Source: Oscillibacter sp.
GTDB taxonomy: Bacteria; Bacillota; Clostridia; Oscillospirales; Oscillospiraceae
Reading direction: 5' to 3'
Assembly: GCF_028693505.1 (NCBI RefSeq)
Contig: NZ_JAQUVF010000013.1
Coordinates: 1 to 64,000 of the forward strand
Length of the DNA stretch: 64,000 nucleotides
The notes beneath the pieces were generated by a model. The model searched no databases. It saw only the letters and a program-made list of their open reading frames with translations, and had not been told where the DNA came from. The number at the start of each line of letters is the position of its first letter. Position 1 is the first letter of the stretch. Below are positions 46,840 to 55,066 of the stretch, in pieces. The position numbers and the translations under genes are program-made.

Positions 46840-47739
46840 ATGAACGGCATTATATTTGATATTCAGCGCTTTTCCGTACATGACGGGGAGGGCATCCGGA
46901 CCAATGTGTTTTTTAAGGGGTGTCCGCTGCACTGCGATTGGTGCAGCAACCCGGAATCGCAGAGTACGCACCCCCAGCCCATGTACGACGCGCAAAAGTG
47001 CATCCACTGTGGGCGCTGCGCGCTCGATTGTCCGTCCGGGGCGATTCAGACCAGTCCCGCATATCAAATCGATCTTTCAAAGTGTTTGACCTGCCGGGAC
47101 CTTACCTGCGCGGCGGCGTGTTGTTCCACGGCGCTGACGATGGTGGGAAAGCGCTATACAGCAGATGAGATTGTCCGAATTGTCAAAAGAGACGCTGTGT
47201 TTTATGGGCACTCACAAGGGGGCATTACCATTTCCGGCGGTGAAGCGGTGGTGCAGATCGACTTCCTGATGGAACTTTTGCAAAAGTGCAGGGAGGAGGG
47301 CCTGAACACCGCCATGGAAACCTGCAGCGCCTGCGGCTGGGAGCAGATCCGGCGCACCATGCCGTATATCGACACCTATTTGTGCGATGTGAAACACACC
47401 AATGCGCAAAAGCTGAAGGCGGAGACGGGGGGCGATGCAAAAATTTTGCTTGGGAACATTAGAAAGCTGGCGGAAAACGGCGGGAACATCATTGCCCGCA
47501 TCCCCATGATTCCCGGCTTTAACACAGATCTGGACGAGGTCCTTGCAATCGGTCAATTGATTGCCGGCTGTGGGATTCGCAAGGTAGAGCTTTTGAACTT
47601 TCACAGGCTGGGCGTTCCCAAATACGGGAAATGCTTCCTGAACCGAGCGCCAAAGGATCGGACGCCGCTGACGGCGCAGGAGCTGGAGGGGCGCATGGAG
47701 ATTTTACGGCAGCTTTCACTGGATGTGACGGTTGGTTAG
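46840..47739 (+). CDS. Glycyl radical enzyme activase (radical SAM)
   Basis: A 299-residue radical SAM protein that installs the glycyl radical on its partner. The cluster motif is Cys28-x3-Cys32-x2-Cys35 (GCPLHCDWC) after DGEGIRTNVFFKG. Two ferredoxin-like 4Fe-4S sites follow: Cys54, 57, 60, 64 and Cys82, 85, 90, 94. These are typical of activases for dehydratase-type enzymes and absent from PflA. ITISGGEAVVQ binds SAM. It is 15 bases downstream of the enzyme gene and clearly its partner. Confidence 0.95.
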   Translation: MNGIIFDIQRFSVHDGEGIRTNVFFKGCPLHCDWCSNPESQSTHPQPMYDAQKCIHCGRCALDCPSGAIQTSPAYQIDLSKCLTCRDLTCAAACCSTALTMVGKRYTADEIVRIVKRDAVFYGHSQGGITISGGEAVVQIDFLMELLQKCREEGLNTAMETCSACGWEQIRRTMPYIDTYLCDVKHTNAQKLKAETGGDAKILLGNIRKLAENGGNIIARIPMIPGFNTDLDEVLAIGQLIAGCGIRKVELLNFHRLGVPKYGKCFLNRAPKDRTPLTAQELEGRMEILRQLSLDVTVG

Positions 47740-47792
47740 AGAAATGAATTAGGCAATCACAAGCCTGATCAATAAATTTGGGAGGATTCGAC

Positions 47793-48836
47793 ATGAAAAA
47801 ACTGATTTCTTTGATTCTGGCATTGGGAATGGCGCTCAGCCTTGCGGCCTGCGGTGGGTCCGGCAGTTCCGCCGGCAGCACGGCTCCGGCGGATTCCGGC
47901 GGAAGTGACGCCGGTGCGCAGAGCGGCAAGCAGATTGTTTTGAAGTTCGCCTGTGATGACACAACGACTTCCTCTTACTACATTGCGCTGGAAGAATTCA
48001 AGAAGGAAGTAGAAGAAAAGTCCAACGGTTCGATTGCCGTGGAGCTGTATGGAGACGCGGCACTGGGCAATGCAACGGATACCATTGAAGGAATGCAGCT
48101 GGGCACCATCGAGTGTGTGTTTGCGTCCACTGCGGCCGTCTCCGCGTTTGTCCCAGAGTTTTACTATGTGGATGCGCCGTTTATCTTCCGCGATGCGGAT
48201 CACGCCCACGCCGTGGTGGATGGCGAGGTCGGCAATACCATTGCCGAGGCCTGCCTGAATCAGCAGGGAATCAGAATCCTGGGCTGGTATGACACCGGGT
48301 TCCGTAATATTTACACCACCAAGGCCATTCGCTCCATCAGTGATCTGAAGGGCCTGAAGATTCGGACCATGCAGTCCGACCTGCACACAGCGACCTTCGA
48401 GGCGCTGGGCTGTCTGCCTACCCCGATGTCCTCCTCTGAGGTCTACACGTCGCTCTCTCAGGGCACCATTGATGCCGCAGAAAACTGCTATTCCTATGTT
48501 GTGAACCAGTCCATGTATGAGGTCTGCCCTTACATCATCAACACGGGCCACTTCTTCGGCTTCTGCGTGATCATGATCTCCGACAGCGTCTATCAGGCTA
48601 TGACGCCTGAGCAGCAGGAAATTGTCACGGCTGCGGCCACGAACAGCGTCACATTCCAGAGAGATCTGATGGAACAGCAGAACACGGACGCGGTTTCCAC
48701 GCTGAAAGATAAGGGAATCGAGTTCATCGATCTGAACCGTGATGAGCTAAAAGAAGCGGTGCAAAGCGTGTACAGCAGTTACAGCGACAAGCTGGACCCC
48801 GCTGTCATGAAGACAATTGAGGATACGAAGGGATAA
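47793..48836 (+). CDS. TRAP transporter substrate-binding lipoprotein (DctP type)
   Basis: A 347-residue solute-binding protein. The signal peptide ends in a lipobox (LSLAAC), so the mature protein is lipid-anchored. A Gly/Ser/Ala linker precedes the DctP domain, which contains GLKIRTMQSDLHTATFEALG. The arginine in KIRTM is the residue that in this family usually pairs with a substrate carboxylate, so an organic acid is the likely cargo (inference). The conserved YTSLSQGTIDAAE segment follows. ATG 47793 has GGGAGGA upstream. The gene lies 53 bases after the activase. Confidence 0.9.
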   Translation: MKKLISLILALGMALSLAACGGSGSSAGSTAPADSGGSDAGAQSGKQIVLKFACDDTTTSSYYIALEEFKKEVEEKSNGSIAVELYGDAALGNATDTIEGMQLGTIECVFASTAAVSAFVPEFYYVDAPFIFRDADHAHAVVDGEVGNTIAEACLNQQGIRILGWYDTGFRNIYTTKAIRSISDLKGLKIRTMQSDLHTATFEALGCLPTPMSSSEVYTSLSQGTIDAAENCYSYVVNQSMYEVCPYIINTGHFFGFCVIMISDSVYQAMTPEQQEIVTAAATNSVTFQRDLMEQQNTDAVSTLKDKGIEFIDLNRDELKEAVQSVYSSYSDKLDPAVMKTIEDTKG

Positions 48837-48907
48837 AAGCATACGCGCCATGGTGTGTCTGCCGCGTGGGGGCACACCATGGCGTGATAGGGATGGGAGC
48901 CTTACAC

Positions 48908-49417
48908 ATGAAAAAAATAATGAAATTCTTGTCCGACTTTGAATCAATCATTTGTGTGATCTGCTTCATTGTGATGGCCTGCGGATGCTTTTTTCAGGTA
49001 GTGAATCGTAATATTTTCAAAATTCCCCTGAGCTGGACGGAAGAGCTGTCTCGTTTTGCGATGGTCTGGATGGCGCTGCTTGGCTCCGAAATCGGATTGC
49101 GGCAGGGAAAGCAGATGAGCGTTGATGCAGTTGTGAATCACCTTCCGTTCATGCCTAAGAAAATCGTTGAATGCTTCGGCTGCCTTATCAGCGCTGCGTT
49201 TGCAGGTGTTTCCGGGTTTTATGCCATTCAGTTCGTCATAACGACCTATCGAAACGGACAGCTTTCCAGCGCAATGGACTGGCCCATGTGGGCGGTTTAT
49301 CTGATTCTTCCGTTGAGCCTGCTGCTCATGGCGGCCTATGAGGTGTGGGAGCTTGTCCACACGCTGCTTCGAAAGAGAGAAAGCGGAGACGCAAAAGACG
49401 AAGGAGGCAGCTTGTGA
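48908..49417 (+). CDS. TRAP transporter small permease (DctQ type)
   Basis: A 169-residue protein with four membrane helices: one near residues 10-32, then a helix with SWTEELSRFAMVWMALLGSEIGLRQGKQ, the most conserved DctQ stretch, and two more before a charged C-terminus. It couples with DctM to import substrate using a sodium gradient. ATG 48908 with GGGAG upstream is used; a GTG 42 bases earlier is open but less likely. The stop overlaps the dctM start region. Confidence 0.9.
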   Translation: MKKIMKFLSDFESIICVICFIVMACGCFFQVVNRNIFKIPLSWTEELSRFAMVWMALLGSEIGLRQGKQMSVDAVVNHLPFMPKKIVECFGCLISAAFAGVSGFYAIQFVITTYRNGQLSSAMDWPMWAVYLILPLSLLLMAAYEVWELVHTLLRKRESGDAKDEGGSL

Positions 49418-50694
49418 TGTCAACAGGAACGCTTGCCCTGCTCTTATTCGGACTTTTTGTGGTGCTGATGATTTTAAAGGTGCCGGTTTCTTATTGCCTT
49501 GGTATTGCCAGCACGGTCTGTTTAATTGTATTGGGTTATCCGCTGACGGTGGTCAGCCAGAAGATTTTTAACGCGCTGAATTCGTTTTCGATTATGGCGA
49601 TCCCGCTGTTTATCCTCGGCGGCAACATCATGTCGGAGGGTGGCATTTCAAAACGGCTGATCGAATTTTGCGAGTCGTTGGTTGGTAATATCCGCGGCGG
49701 CTTGGCGCTTGTGGTGATTTTGGCCTGCGCGTTCTTTGCCGCGCTCTCCGGCTCCGGCCCCGCAACCGTGGTTGCAATCGGAAGCATGATGTATCCTGAA
49801 ATGGTAAAGCGCGGATACCCCAAGTATCAGGTGGCCGGACTGGTGTCCGTGGCCGGAGGCCTGGGGCCCATTATTCCGCCCAGCATCATCATGGTCGTGT
49901 ACTGCACCATCACACAGACCAACATTGCCAGCCTGTTTTCTGCCGGTTTTGTGGTTGGCGCGCTTTTGGTTATCGCCATGTGCCTCATTTCCTGGGTAAT
50001 GTCCAGAAAATATGCGTGGCCCATTGCCGAAGAAAAATTTACAATTAAAAAGGTCCTGCGCTCCTTCAAGCACTCGATTCTGGCACTTTTAATGCCGGTC
50101 CTTGTCCTGGGCGGCATTTATTCCGGACTGTTTACCGCCACGGAGGCCGGTGCGGTTTCTGTGTTTTACTCACTGGGAGTTGCTGTGTTCATTTACAAAA
50201 CCCTGAAATGGAGAGATCTGCTGAAAATTTTTAAGACCTCCGCAGTGTCCTGCTCCGTTATTCTGTTTATTATGGGAACCTCCACCGTGTTCTCCTGGCT
50301 GTTTACAGTCAGCGGTATTTCCGGCTGGATCGTCTCCACTGTGCAGGAGGCGGGCCTTGGGTATTACCCGGTGCTGCTGATCATTACGGTGGTACTGCTG
50401 ATCTTCGGCTTTTTCCTGGAGGGCATTGCCACGGTAACCATGCTGATTCCGCTTTTTCTGCCCATCGCGCTTGCCGTCGGCATCCATCCGCTGCATCTTG
50501 GTATGATTGTGACCATGACCAATGTGATGGGCTGCATGACCCCGCCCGTCGCCAACAACATCTTTGCGTGCAGCACATTCACCGGACTGCCCATGGGAGA
50601 GATCAGCAAGGGCGAGCTTCCGTATCTTGGCTGCTTCTTCGTGGTTTTGATGATCGTTGTTTTCTGCCCGACGCTGGTAACGATGTTTGCCTGA
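49417..50694 (+). CDS. TRAP transporter large permease (DctM type)
   Basis: A 425-residue, roughly twelve-helix permease, the ion-coupled channel of the TRAP system. Marks include NSFSIMAIPLFILGGNIM, SGSGPATVVAIGSMMYPEM, GGLGPIIPPSIIMVVY and the C-terminal MTPPVANNIFACST. ATG 49417 with GGAGG 10 bases upstream shares a base with the dctQ stop; GTG 49414 is possible. Order P-Q-M is standard. Confidence 0.92.
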   Translation: MSTGTLALLLFGLFVVLMILKVPVSYCLGIASTVCLIVLGYPLTVVSQKIFNALNSFSIMAIPLFILGGNIMSEGGISKRLIEFCESLVGNIRGGLALVVILACAFFAALSGSGPATVVAIGSMMYPEMVKRGYPKYQVAGLVSVAGGLGPIIPPSIIMVVYCTITQTNIASLFSAGFVVGALLVIAMCLISWVMSRKYAWPIAEEKFTIKKVLRSFKHSILALLMPVLVLGGIYSGLFTATEAGAVSVFYSLGVAVFIYKTLKWRDLLKIFKTSAVSCSVILFIMGTSTVFSWLFTVSGISGWIVSTVQEAGLGYYPVLLIITVVLLIFGFFLEGIATVTMLIPLFLPIALAVGIHPLHLGMIVTMTNVMGCMTPPVANNIFACSTFTGLPMGEISKGELPYLGCFFVVLMIVVFCPTLVTMFA

Positions 50695-50787
50695 GCACGT
50701 TACAGGGTTGAGTTGAGTCTGTAAATCAAACGGCTGTGTTTAGCGCAGAATGTGCCAAACGAAAAGGTAAAAGGAAGGATTGATCGT

Positions 50788-51264
50788 ATGATGAAGCTTG
50801 CAATCGCTTCGGATTTCGCGGGTTTTTCTCTCAAGGAGGAGGTCAAGGCGCACCTCGTTCAACTGGGCCATGAGGTGATCGACGTGGGCCAGCAAACGGC
50901 GGAGGACACGGTCGTCTACGTGGACGCCGCGGCAAACGTGGCCAGGGCGGTGCAAAACGGTTCCTGCCAGCGCGGAGTCGTGATGTGCGGCACCGGCGGA
51001 GGCGTCAGCGTTTTGGCCAATAAATTCAAAGGTATTTATTGCGTGGCCTGTGAGAGCCTTTTTACGGCTCCCAAGTCTGCCGTGCTCAATCACGCCAACG
51101 TGCTGGCCATGGGCGGGCGCGTCATTGCCCCGGCAAATGCCTGCGAAATGGTGGACGCATGGCTGGAGGCAGGCTTTTGCGGCGGTTTCGAGCCGGAGCG
51201 GGCAAACTTTGTGGGAGGTCTTTTCGCCCGCTTACAGCAAATAGAAGCGGAAAATTTCAAATAA
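50788..51264 (+). CDS. RpiB/LacA/LacB family protein, divergent
   Basis: 158 residues of the RpiB/LacAB sugar-phosphate isomerase fold: LAIASDFAGFSLKEEVKAHL at the N-terminus, VVMCGTGGGVSVLANKFKGI with the family cysteine, and ANVLAMGGRVI. Several residues usual in RpiB are changed: DH-x-GF is DFAGF, the TDYPxYA strand is TVVYVDAAA, the SRxHN histidine position is leucine (VLNHANVL), and GGRH is GGFE. It may isomerise a different, perhaps unphosphorylated, substrate. It is the last gene of the glycyl radical operon, before a terminator. Confidence 0.82.
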   Translation: MMKLAIASDFAGFSLKEEVKAHLVQLGHEVIDVGQQTAEDTVVYVDAAANVARAVQNGSCQRGVVMCGTGGGVSVLANKFKGIYCVACESLFTAPKSAVLNHANVLAMGGRVIAPANACEMVDAWLEAGFCGGFEPERANFVGGLFARLQQIEAENFK

Positions 51265-51282
51265 GTCCGTGGAGAAACCACA

Positions 51283-51329
51283 AAATAAAGTCAGGACCAC
51301 CCGTATAACGGGTGGTCCTGATTTTATTT
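51283..51329. terminator. Bidirectional terminator overlapping the icd stop
   Basis: A 21-bp stem (51283-51303 with 51309-51329, one G-U pair) around a TATAA loop, with T-rich right end and A-rich left end. The right arm includes the icd stop codon (51324-51326). It ends both the glycyl radical operon and the acn-icd transcript. Confidence 0.88.
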
Positions 51330-52541
51330 CAGCGCCGCTTTTAAGCGGGCGGCTACCGCGTCCAAAAATTCCTCGCTGTTGACGGCGGTGGCGTGGAAGC
51401 CGGGTTCCGCCAACTCCGCCAGGTCCTTTGTCATCACGCCCGCGTTCAGCGTTTCAAAGCAGGCGCGCTCCAGCGTTTCGCCAAAGGCGGTGAGGTCTTT
51501 CAATCCGTCCAGCGCGCCCCGCTTTTTCAGCGCGCCGGACCAGGCGAAAATGGTGGCCATGGGATTGGTGGAGGTCACCTCGCCGTTCAGGTAGCGGTAG
51601 TAGTGGCGGGTGACGGTGCCGTGGGCGGCTTCAAACTCCGTGGTGCCGTCCGGCGATACCAGCACGCTGGTCATCATGGCGAGGGAGCCGAAGGCGGTGG
51701 AGACCATGTCGCTCATCACGTCGCCGTCATAGTTCTTGCACGCCCAGATATACCCGCCCTCGCTGCGGATGACTCGGGCCACGGCGTCGTCGATGAGGGT
51801 GTAGAAATAGGAGATGCCCAATTCCTTGAAGCGCGCTTGGTAAGAGGCCTCAAATTCCTCTTCAAAAATCCGCTTGAAAACGCCGTCATAGACCTTGGCG
51901 ATGGTGTCCTTGGTGGAAAACCACAGGTCCTGCCGGGTGTCGATGGCGTACTGGAAGCAGGAACGGGCGAAGGAGCGGATGGAAGCTTCCTTGTTGTGGG
52001 CGGCCTGCCACACGGCGGGTCCGTCCACATGCTGCACGGTGAGGGTCTTGCTTTCGCCGCTTTCGCCGGTGAAGGTCAAGGTGGCGGTGCCCGGCTCCCC
52101 GGTCTCCAGATCCACCGCCTTGTAAACGTCGCCGTAGGCATGGCGGGCAATGGTGATGGGGCGCTTCCAGTTCTTCACCACCGGCTTCACCGCGTCGATG
52201 CAGATGGGGGCGCGGAACACCGTGCCGTCCAAAATGGAGCGGATGGTGCCGTTGGGGGATTTCCACATTTCCGTCAGCACGGGATACTCTTTCATGCGCT
52301 GCTGGTTCGGTGTAATGGTTGCACACTTCACAGCAACTCCCAGCCGTTTGGCGGCGTTGGCGGCGTCCACCGTCACCTGATCGCGCGTCTCGTTCCGGTG
52401 CAGCAGGCCCAGATCGTAATATTCCGTTTTCAAGTCCACGAAGGGGAGCAGCAGCTTTTCCTTGATCATGGCCCACAAAACGCGGGTCATCTCGTCGCCG
52501 TCCATCTCCACCAGCGGGGTGGTCATTTGAATTTTTTCCAT
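51324..52541 (-). CDS. icd: NADP-dependent isocitrate dehydrogenase
   Basis: Oxidative decarboxylation of isocitrate to 2-oxoglutarate. The 405 residues and sequences such as PLVEMDGDEMTRVLW, ATITPNQQRMKEY, SPNGTIRSILDGTVFR and AAHGTVTRHYYRY are those of the type II, eukaryote-like homodimeric family found in many Clostridia and Bacteroidetes. The start codon is only one base downstream of the aconitase stop, so the two enzymes are cotranscribed and probably coupled. Direction: acn first, icd second. Confidence 0.94.
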   Translation of the reverse strand: MEKIQMTTPLVEMDGDEMTRVLWAMIKEKLLLPFVDLKTEYYDLGLLHRNETRDQVTVDAANAAKRLGVAVKCATITPNQQRMKEYPVLTEMWKSPNGTIRSILDGTVFRAPICIDAVKPVVKNWKRPITIARHAYGDVYKAVDLETGEPGTATLTFTGESGESKTLTVQHVDGPAVWQAAHNKEASIRSFARSCFQYAIDTRQDLWFSTKDTIAKVYDGVFKRIFEEEFEASYQARFKELGISYFYTLIDDAVARVIRSEGGYIWACKNYDGDVMSDMVSTAFGSLAMMTSVLVSPDGTTEFEAAHGTVTRHYYRYLNGEVTSTNPMATIFAWSGALKKRGALDGLKDLTAFGETLERACFETLNAGVMTKDLAELAEPGFHATAVNSEEFLDAVAARLKAALK

Positions 52542-52542
52542 G

Positions 52543-54783
52543 TCAATTCGTCCTCTTTGCGTAGTAATTCATGAGGCAGCCGTCCAGAATGATCTGCTTT
52601 TCGTCGTCGGTCAGGCCCTTTACGTGGAGCAGCAGCGGCACTGTCGTGCCGTCTTTTTGAAGGACCGTGGCGGGAATATCCTCCGCGCCGGAGGCAATGG
52701 CCTGCCGAATTCCGGGAACGAACACGCAGTCGCCAGGGCCGTATGGGAAGGGGGAACTCTGGTCGATGGTGAAGGGCAGGATGCCCCAGTTGATGCAGTT
52801 GGAGCGATAGCGCTTTGTGGCAAATTCGTAGCAGATGTTGGCAAAGCCACCCAGCACCTTCTGGCAGGAGGCCGCCTGCTCCCGGGCGGAGCCGTCGCCG
52901 GGCTTGTTGGCGAATACGCAGGAGCCGAACTGGGTACTGCGAAGCAGAGCCGCGCCGTCGCCCACCCGGTCCAAAAGGCCCTTCAGCGCTTCCGGTGCGC
53001 CGCCGGACAGGCGCTGTGCTTCCAGTGCGGCCGCCGCCTTGGCCCGGCCCACATAGGCCGCGTCCCGGCGGGAGAGGGTGAATTCCGCCAGACGCAGGGG
53101 ATTGGAGCGGTAAGAGGAGGTCTCACCGGAGGGGATCAGCTCGTCCGTTGTGGTAACAGGGTCACGCAGCACCGCCGCCAGCTCCACCAGCAGGTTTTCG
53201 CTGAGGGGCGCTACCTTGGGCCAGTCGGTGATGTTTGGCCCCAAAATCAGCTCCGCGTCCCGTTCCGGCTTCCCAAAACCGTTGTAGACCCGCCGGTCGT
53301 AAACGCCCTGATCGAAGTGGTAGGGGCGGTGGACCGGGGCATACGCCACGTCGGTGGCGGCGGTGATTTTACCGCCATTGCGCGCCGTTGCCGCGATGGA
53401 CCGGGCGTCCATCAAACAGACCCCGGCAAACTGCCCCTCGGCGGGCTTGGAGCCTTCCCGGTTGGGGAAGTTGCGGGTGGTGTGCCGGAGACTGAGGCCA
53501 TTGTTGGCGGGCACGTCTCCCGCGCCAAAGCAGGGACCGCAGAAGCTGGGCTTCATCAGCGCGCCGCACGAGAGCAGGTCCGCCGTGGCGCCGGTTTTCG
53601 TCAGCTCCAGACTCACGGGCACGCTGGTGGGATAGACGTCCAGCGAGAAGTATCCGTTGCCGCAGCTGCCGCCCCGGAGGATATCCGCGGATTCCGTGAT
53701 GTTGTCGAACAGGCCGCCGGCGCAGCCGGCGATCACGCCCTGATCGGCCCAAACGCCGCCGTCGTGGATTTTGTCCGCCAGCTTCACGTGGGCCTTGGGG
53801 AAGCGGGCGCGGGCGTCGGCTTCCACCTGGGCCAGGATCTCCGGCGCGTTTTCCAGGAATTCGTGGATGGTCCAGGCGTTGGAGGGGTGGAAGGGGAGGG
53901 CGATCATGGACTCCACCCGGGAGAGGTCCAGCTCGATGTACCGGTCGTAGTACGCGCCGTCTCCGGGCCGCAGCGGCGCGAATTCCCCGGCACGGTGATG
54001 GGTCTTGTAGAAATCCTCCGTCACGGCGTCCGTTTCCCAGATGGAGGAAAGACAGGTGGTCTCGGTGGTCATGACGTCGATGCCGTTGCGGAAATCGATG
54101 GGCAGGTCCGCGATGCCGGGACCGGCAAATTCCAGCACGCAGTTGTTGGCAAACCCGCTTTCAAAGGTGGCCTTCACCAGCGCGATTGCCACGTCGTGGG
54201 GGCCGACGCCCCGCTTCGGCGCGCCGGTGAGATAGACCAGCACCACTTTGGGGTACTTGACGTCCCACGTGTTTTTCAGCAGCTGTTTGCAAAGCTCCGG
54301 TCCGCCCTCGCCCACAGCCATGGTGCCCAAAGCGCCGTAGCGCGTGTGGGAGTCGGAGCCGAGAATCATCTTTCCGCAGCCGGCGAGCTGCTCTCTTGCA
54401 TAGGAGTGGATCACGCTCTGGTTTGCGGGGACGTAGATGCCGCCGTATTTTTTGGCGGCGGAAAGGCCGAACACGTGGTCGTCCTCGTTGATGGTGCCGC
54501 CCACGGCGCAAAGGCTGTTGTGGCAGTTCGTCAGTGCGTAGGGCAGCGGGAACTCCTTCAGGCCGGAGGAGCGGGCCTGCTGGATGATACCGACATAGGT
54601 GATGTCATGAGACACCATGGCGTCAAAGCGGATGTGCAGCTGTTCGGGGTCGTGGGAGACGTTGTGGGACTGGAGAATGTTCCACGCCATCGTCCGCCGC
54701 CGCCCTTCCTCCGGAGAAATGGGGGCAGCGGCGCAGAGCGCGCCGTCCACCAAAAACACACCGTCGTCGTGGAGAGTGATCAT
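52543..54783 (-). CDS. acn: Aconitase family hydratase
   Basis: A 746-residue aconitase-superfamily enzyme. The three Fe-S ligand cysteines are visible, in IAGCAGGLFDN and FCGPCFG. Substrate loops include LGSDSHTRYGALGTMAVGEGG and RNFPNREGSKP, and the swivel domain has IPFTIDQSS-like sequence near the C-terminus. The sequence departs from classical AcnA/AcnB (GCAGG instead of GSCTN) and belongs to a Firmicutes branch often labelled only hydratase. Its pairing with icd makes citrate-isocitrate isomerisation the likely role. ATG at 54781-54783 has AGGAGG upstream. Confidence 0.88.
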   Translation of the reverse strand: MITLHDDGVFLVDGALCAAAPISPEEGRRRTMAWNILQSHNVSHDPEQLHIRFDAMVSHDITYVGIIQQARSSGLKEFPLPYALTNCHNSLCAVGGTINEDDHVFGLSAAKKYGGIYVPANQSVIHSYAREQLAGCGKMILGSDSHTRYGALGTMAVGEGGPELCKQLLKNTWDVKYPKVVLVYLTGAPKRGVGPHDVAIALVKATFESGFANNCVLEFAGPGIADLPIDFRNGIDVMTTETTCLSSIWETDAVTEDFYKTHHRAGEFAPLRPGDGAYYDRYIELDLSRVESMIALPFHPSNAWTIHEFLENAPEILAQVEADARARFPKAHVKLADKIHDGGVWADQGVIAGCAGGLFDNITESADILRGGSCGNGYFSLDVYPTSVPVSLELTKTGATADLLSCGALMKPSFCGPCFGAGDVPANNGLSLRHTTRNFPNREGSKPAEGQFAGVCLMDARSIAATARNGGKITAATDVAYAPVHRPYHFDQGVYDRRVYNGFGKPERDAELILGPNITDWPKVAPLSENLLVELAAVLRDPVTTTDELIPSGETSSYRSNPLRLAEFTLSRRDAAYVGRAKAAAALEAQRLSGGAPEALKGLLDRVGDGAALLRSTQFGSCVFANKPGDGSAREQAASCQKVLGGFANICYEFATKRYRSNCINWGILPFTIDQSSPFPYGPGDCVFVPGIRQAIASGAEDIPATVLQKDGTTVPLLLHVKGLTDDEKQIILDGCLMNYYAKRTN

Positions 54784-55066
54784 AGGGGAAACCTCCTGCA
54801 ATCCCGGCCCGGGGCCGGACTTTTCTTGCCCAACAATATAACACAGATTCTTCCTCTTGGAAAGTCATTTTGCAGGAAAAGAGAGTTCAACTTGCAAATT
54901 TGGAATACTTACCAAGAAAGAAGGGGGAAAATCCCGTTGGTTTTGCCGCTTCGCCGCAACGCGCTTCGCGCCGGAGAGGGACTCTGCGGAACGTAGGTTG
55001 CGCAAAGTCCGGCAAAAGGGTATTCTAAACATAACGAAACCACAGAGAAATTGAGGAGAGCGAAAC

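Noticed and set aside
43411-51264. A bacterial microcompartment around the glycyl radical enzyme
   Set aside because: No shell proteins, aldehyde dehydrogenase, phosphotransacylase or encapsulation peptide are visible in the operon.
52540-54996. An 818-codon open frame on the plus strand opposite aconitase
   Set aside because: Antisense shadow of a clear aconitase gene. It runs past the gene into a non-coding region and shows no recognisable domain.
54857-55054. A 65-codon open frame between aconitase and the HTH-desulfoferrodoxin gene
   Set aside because: No ribosome binding site, no similarity, and a basic, low-information sequence. The roughly 280-base gap otherwise holds only a possible minus-strand promoter for aconitase and the leader of the HTH gene.
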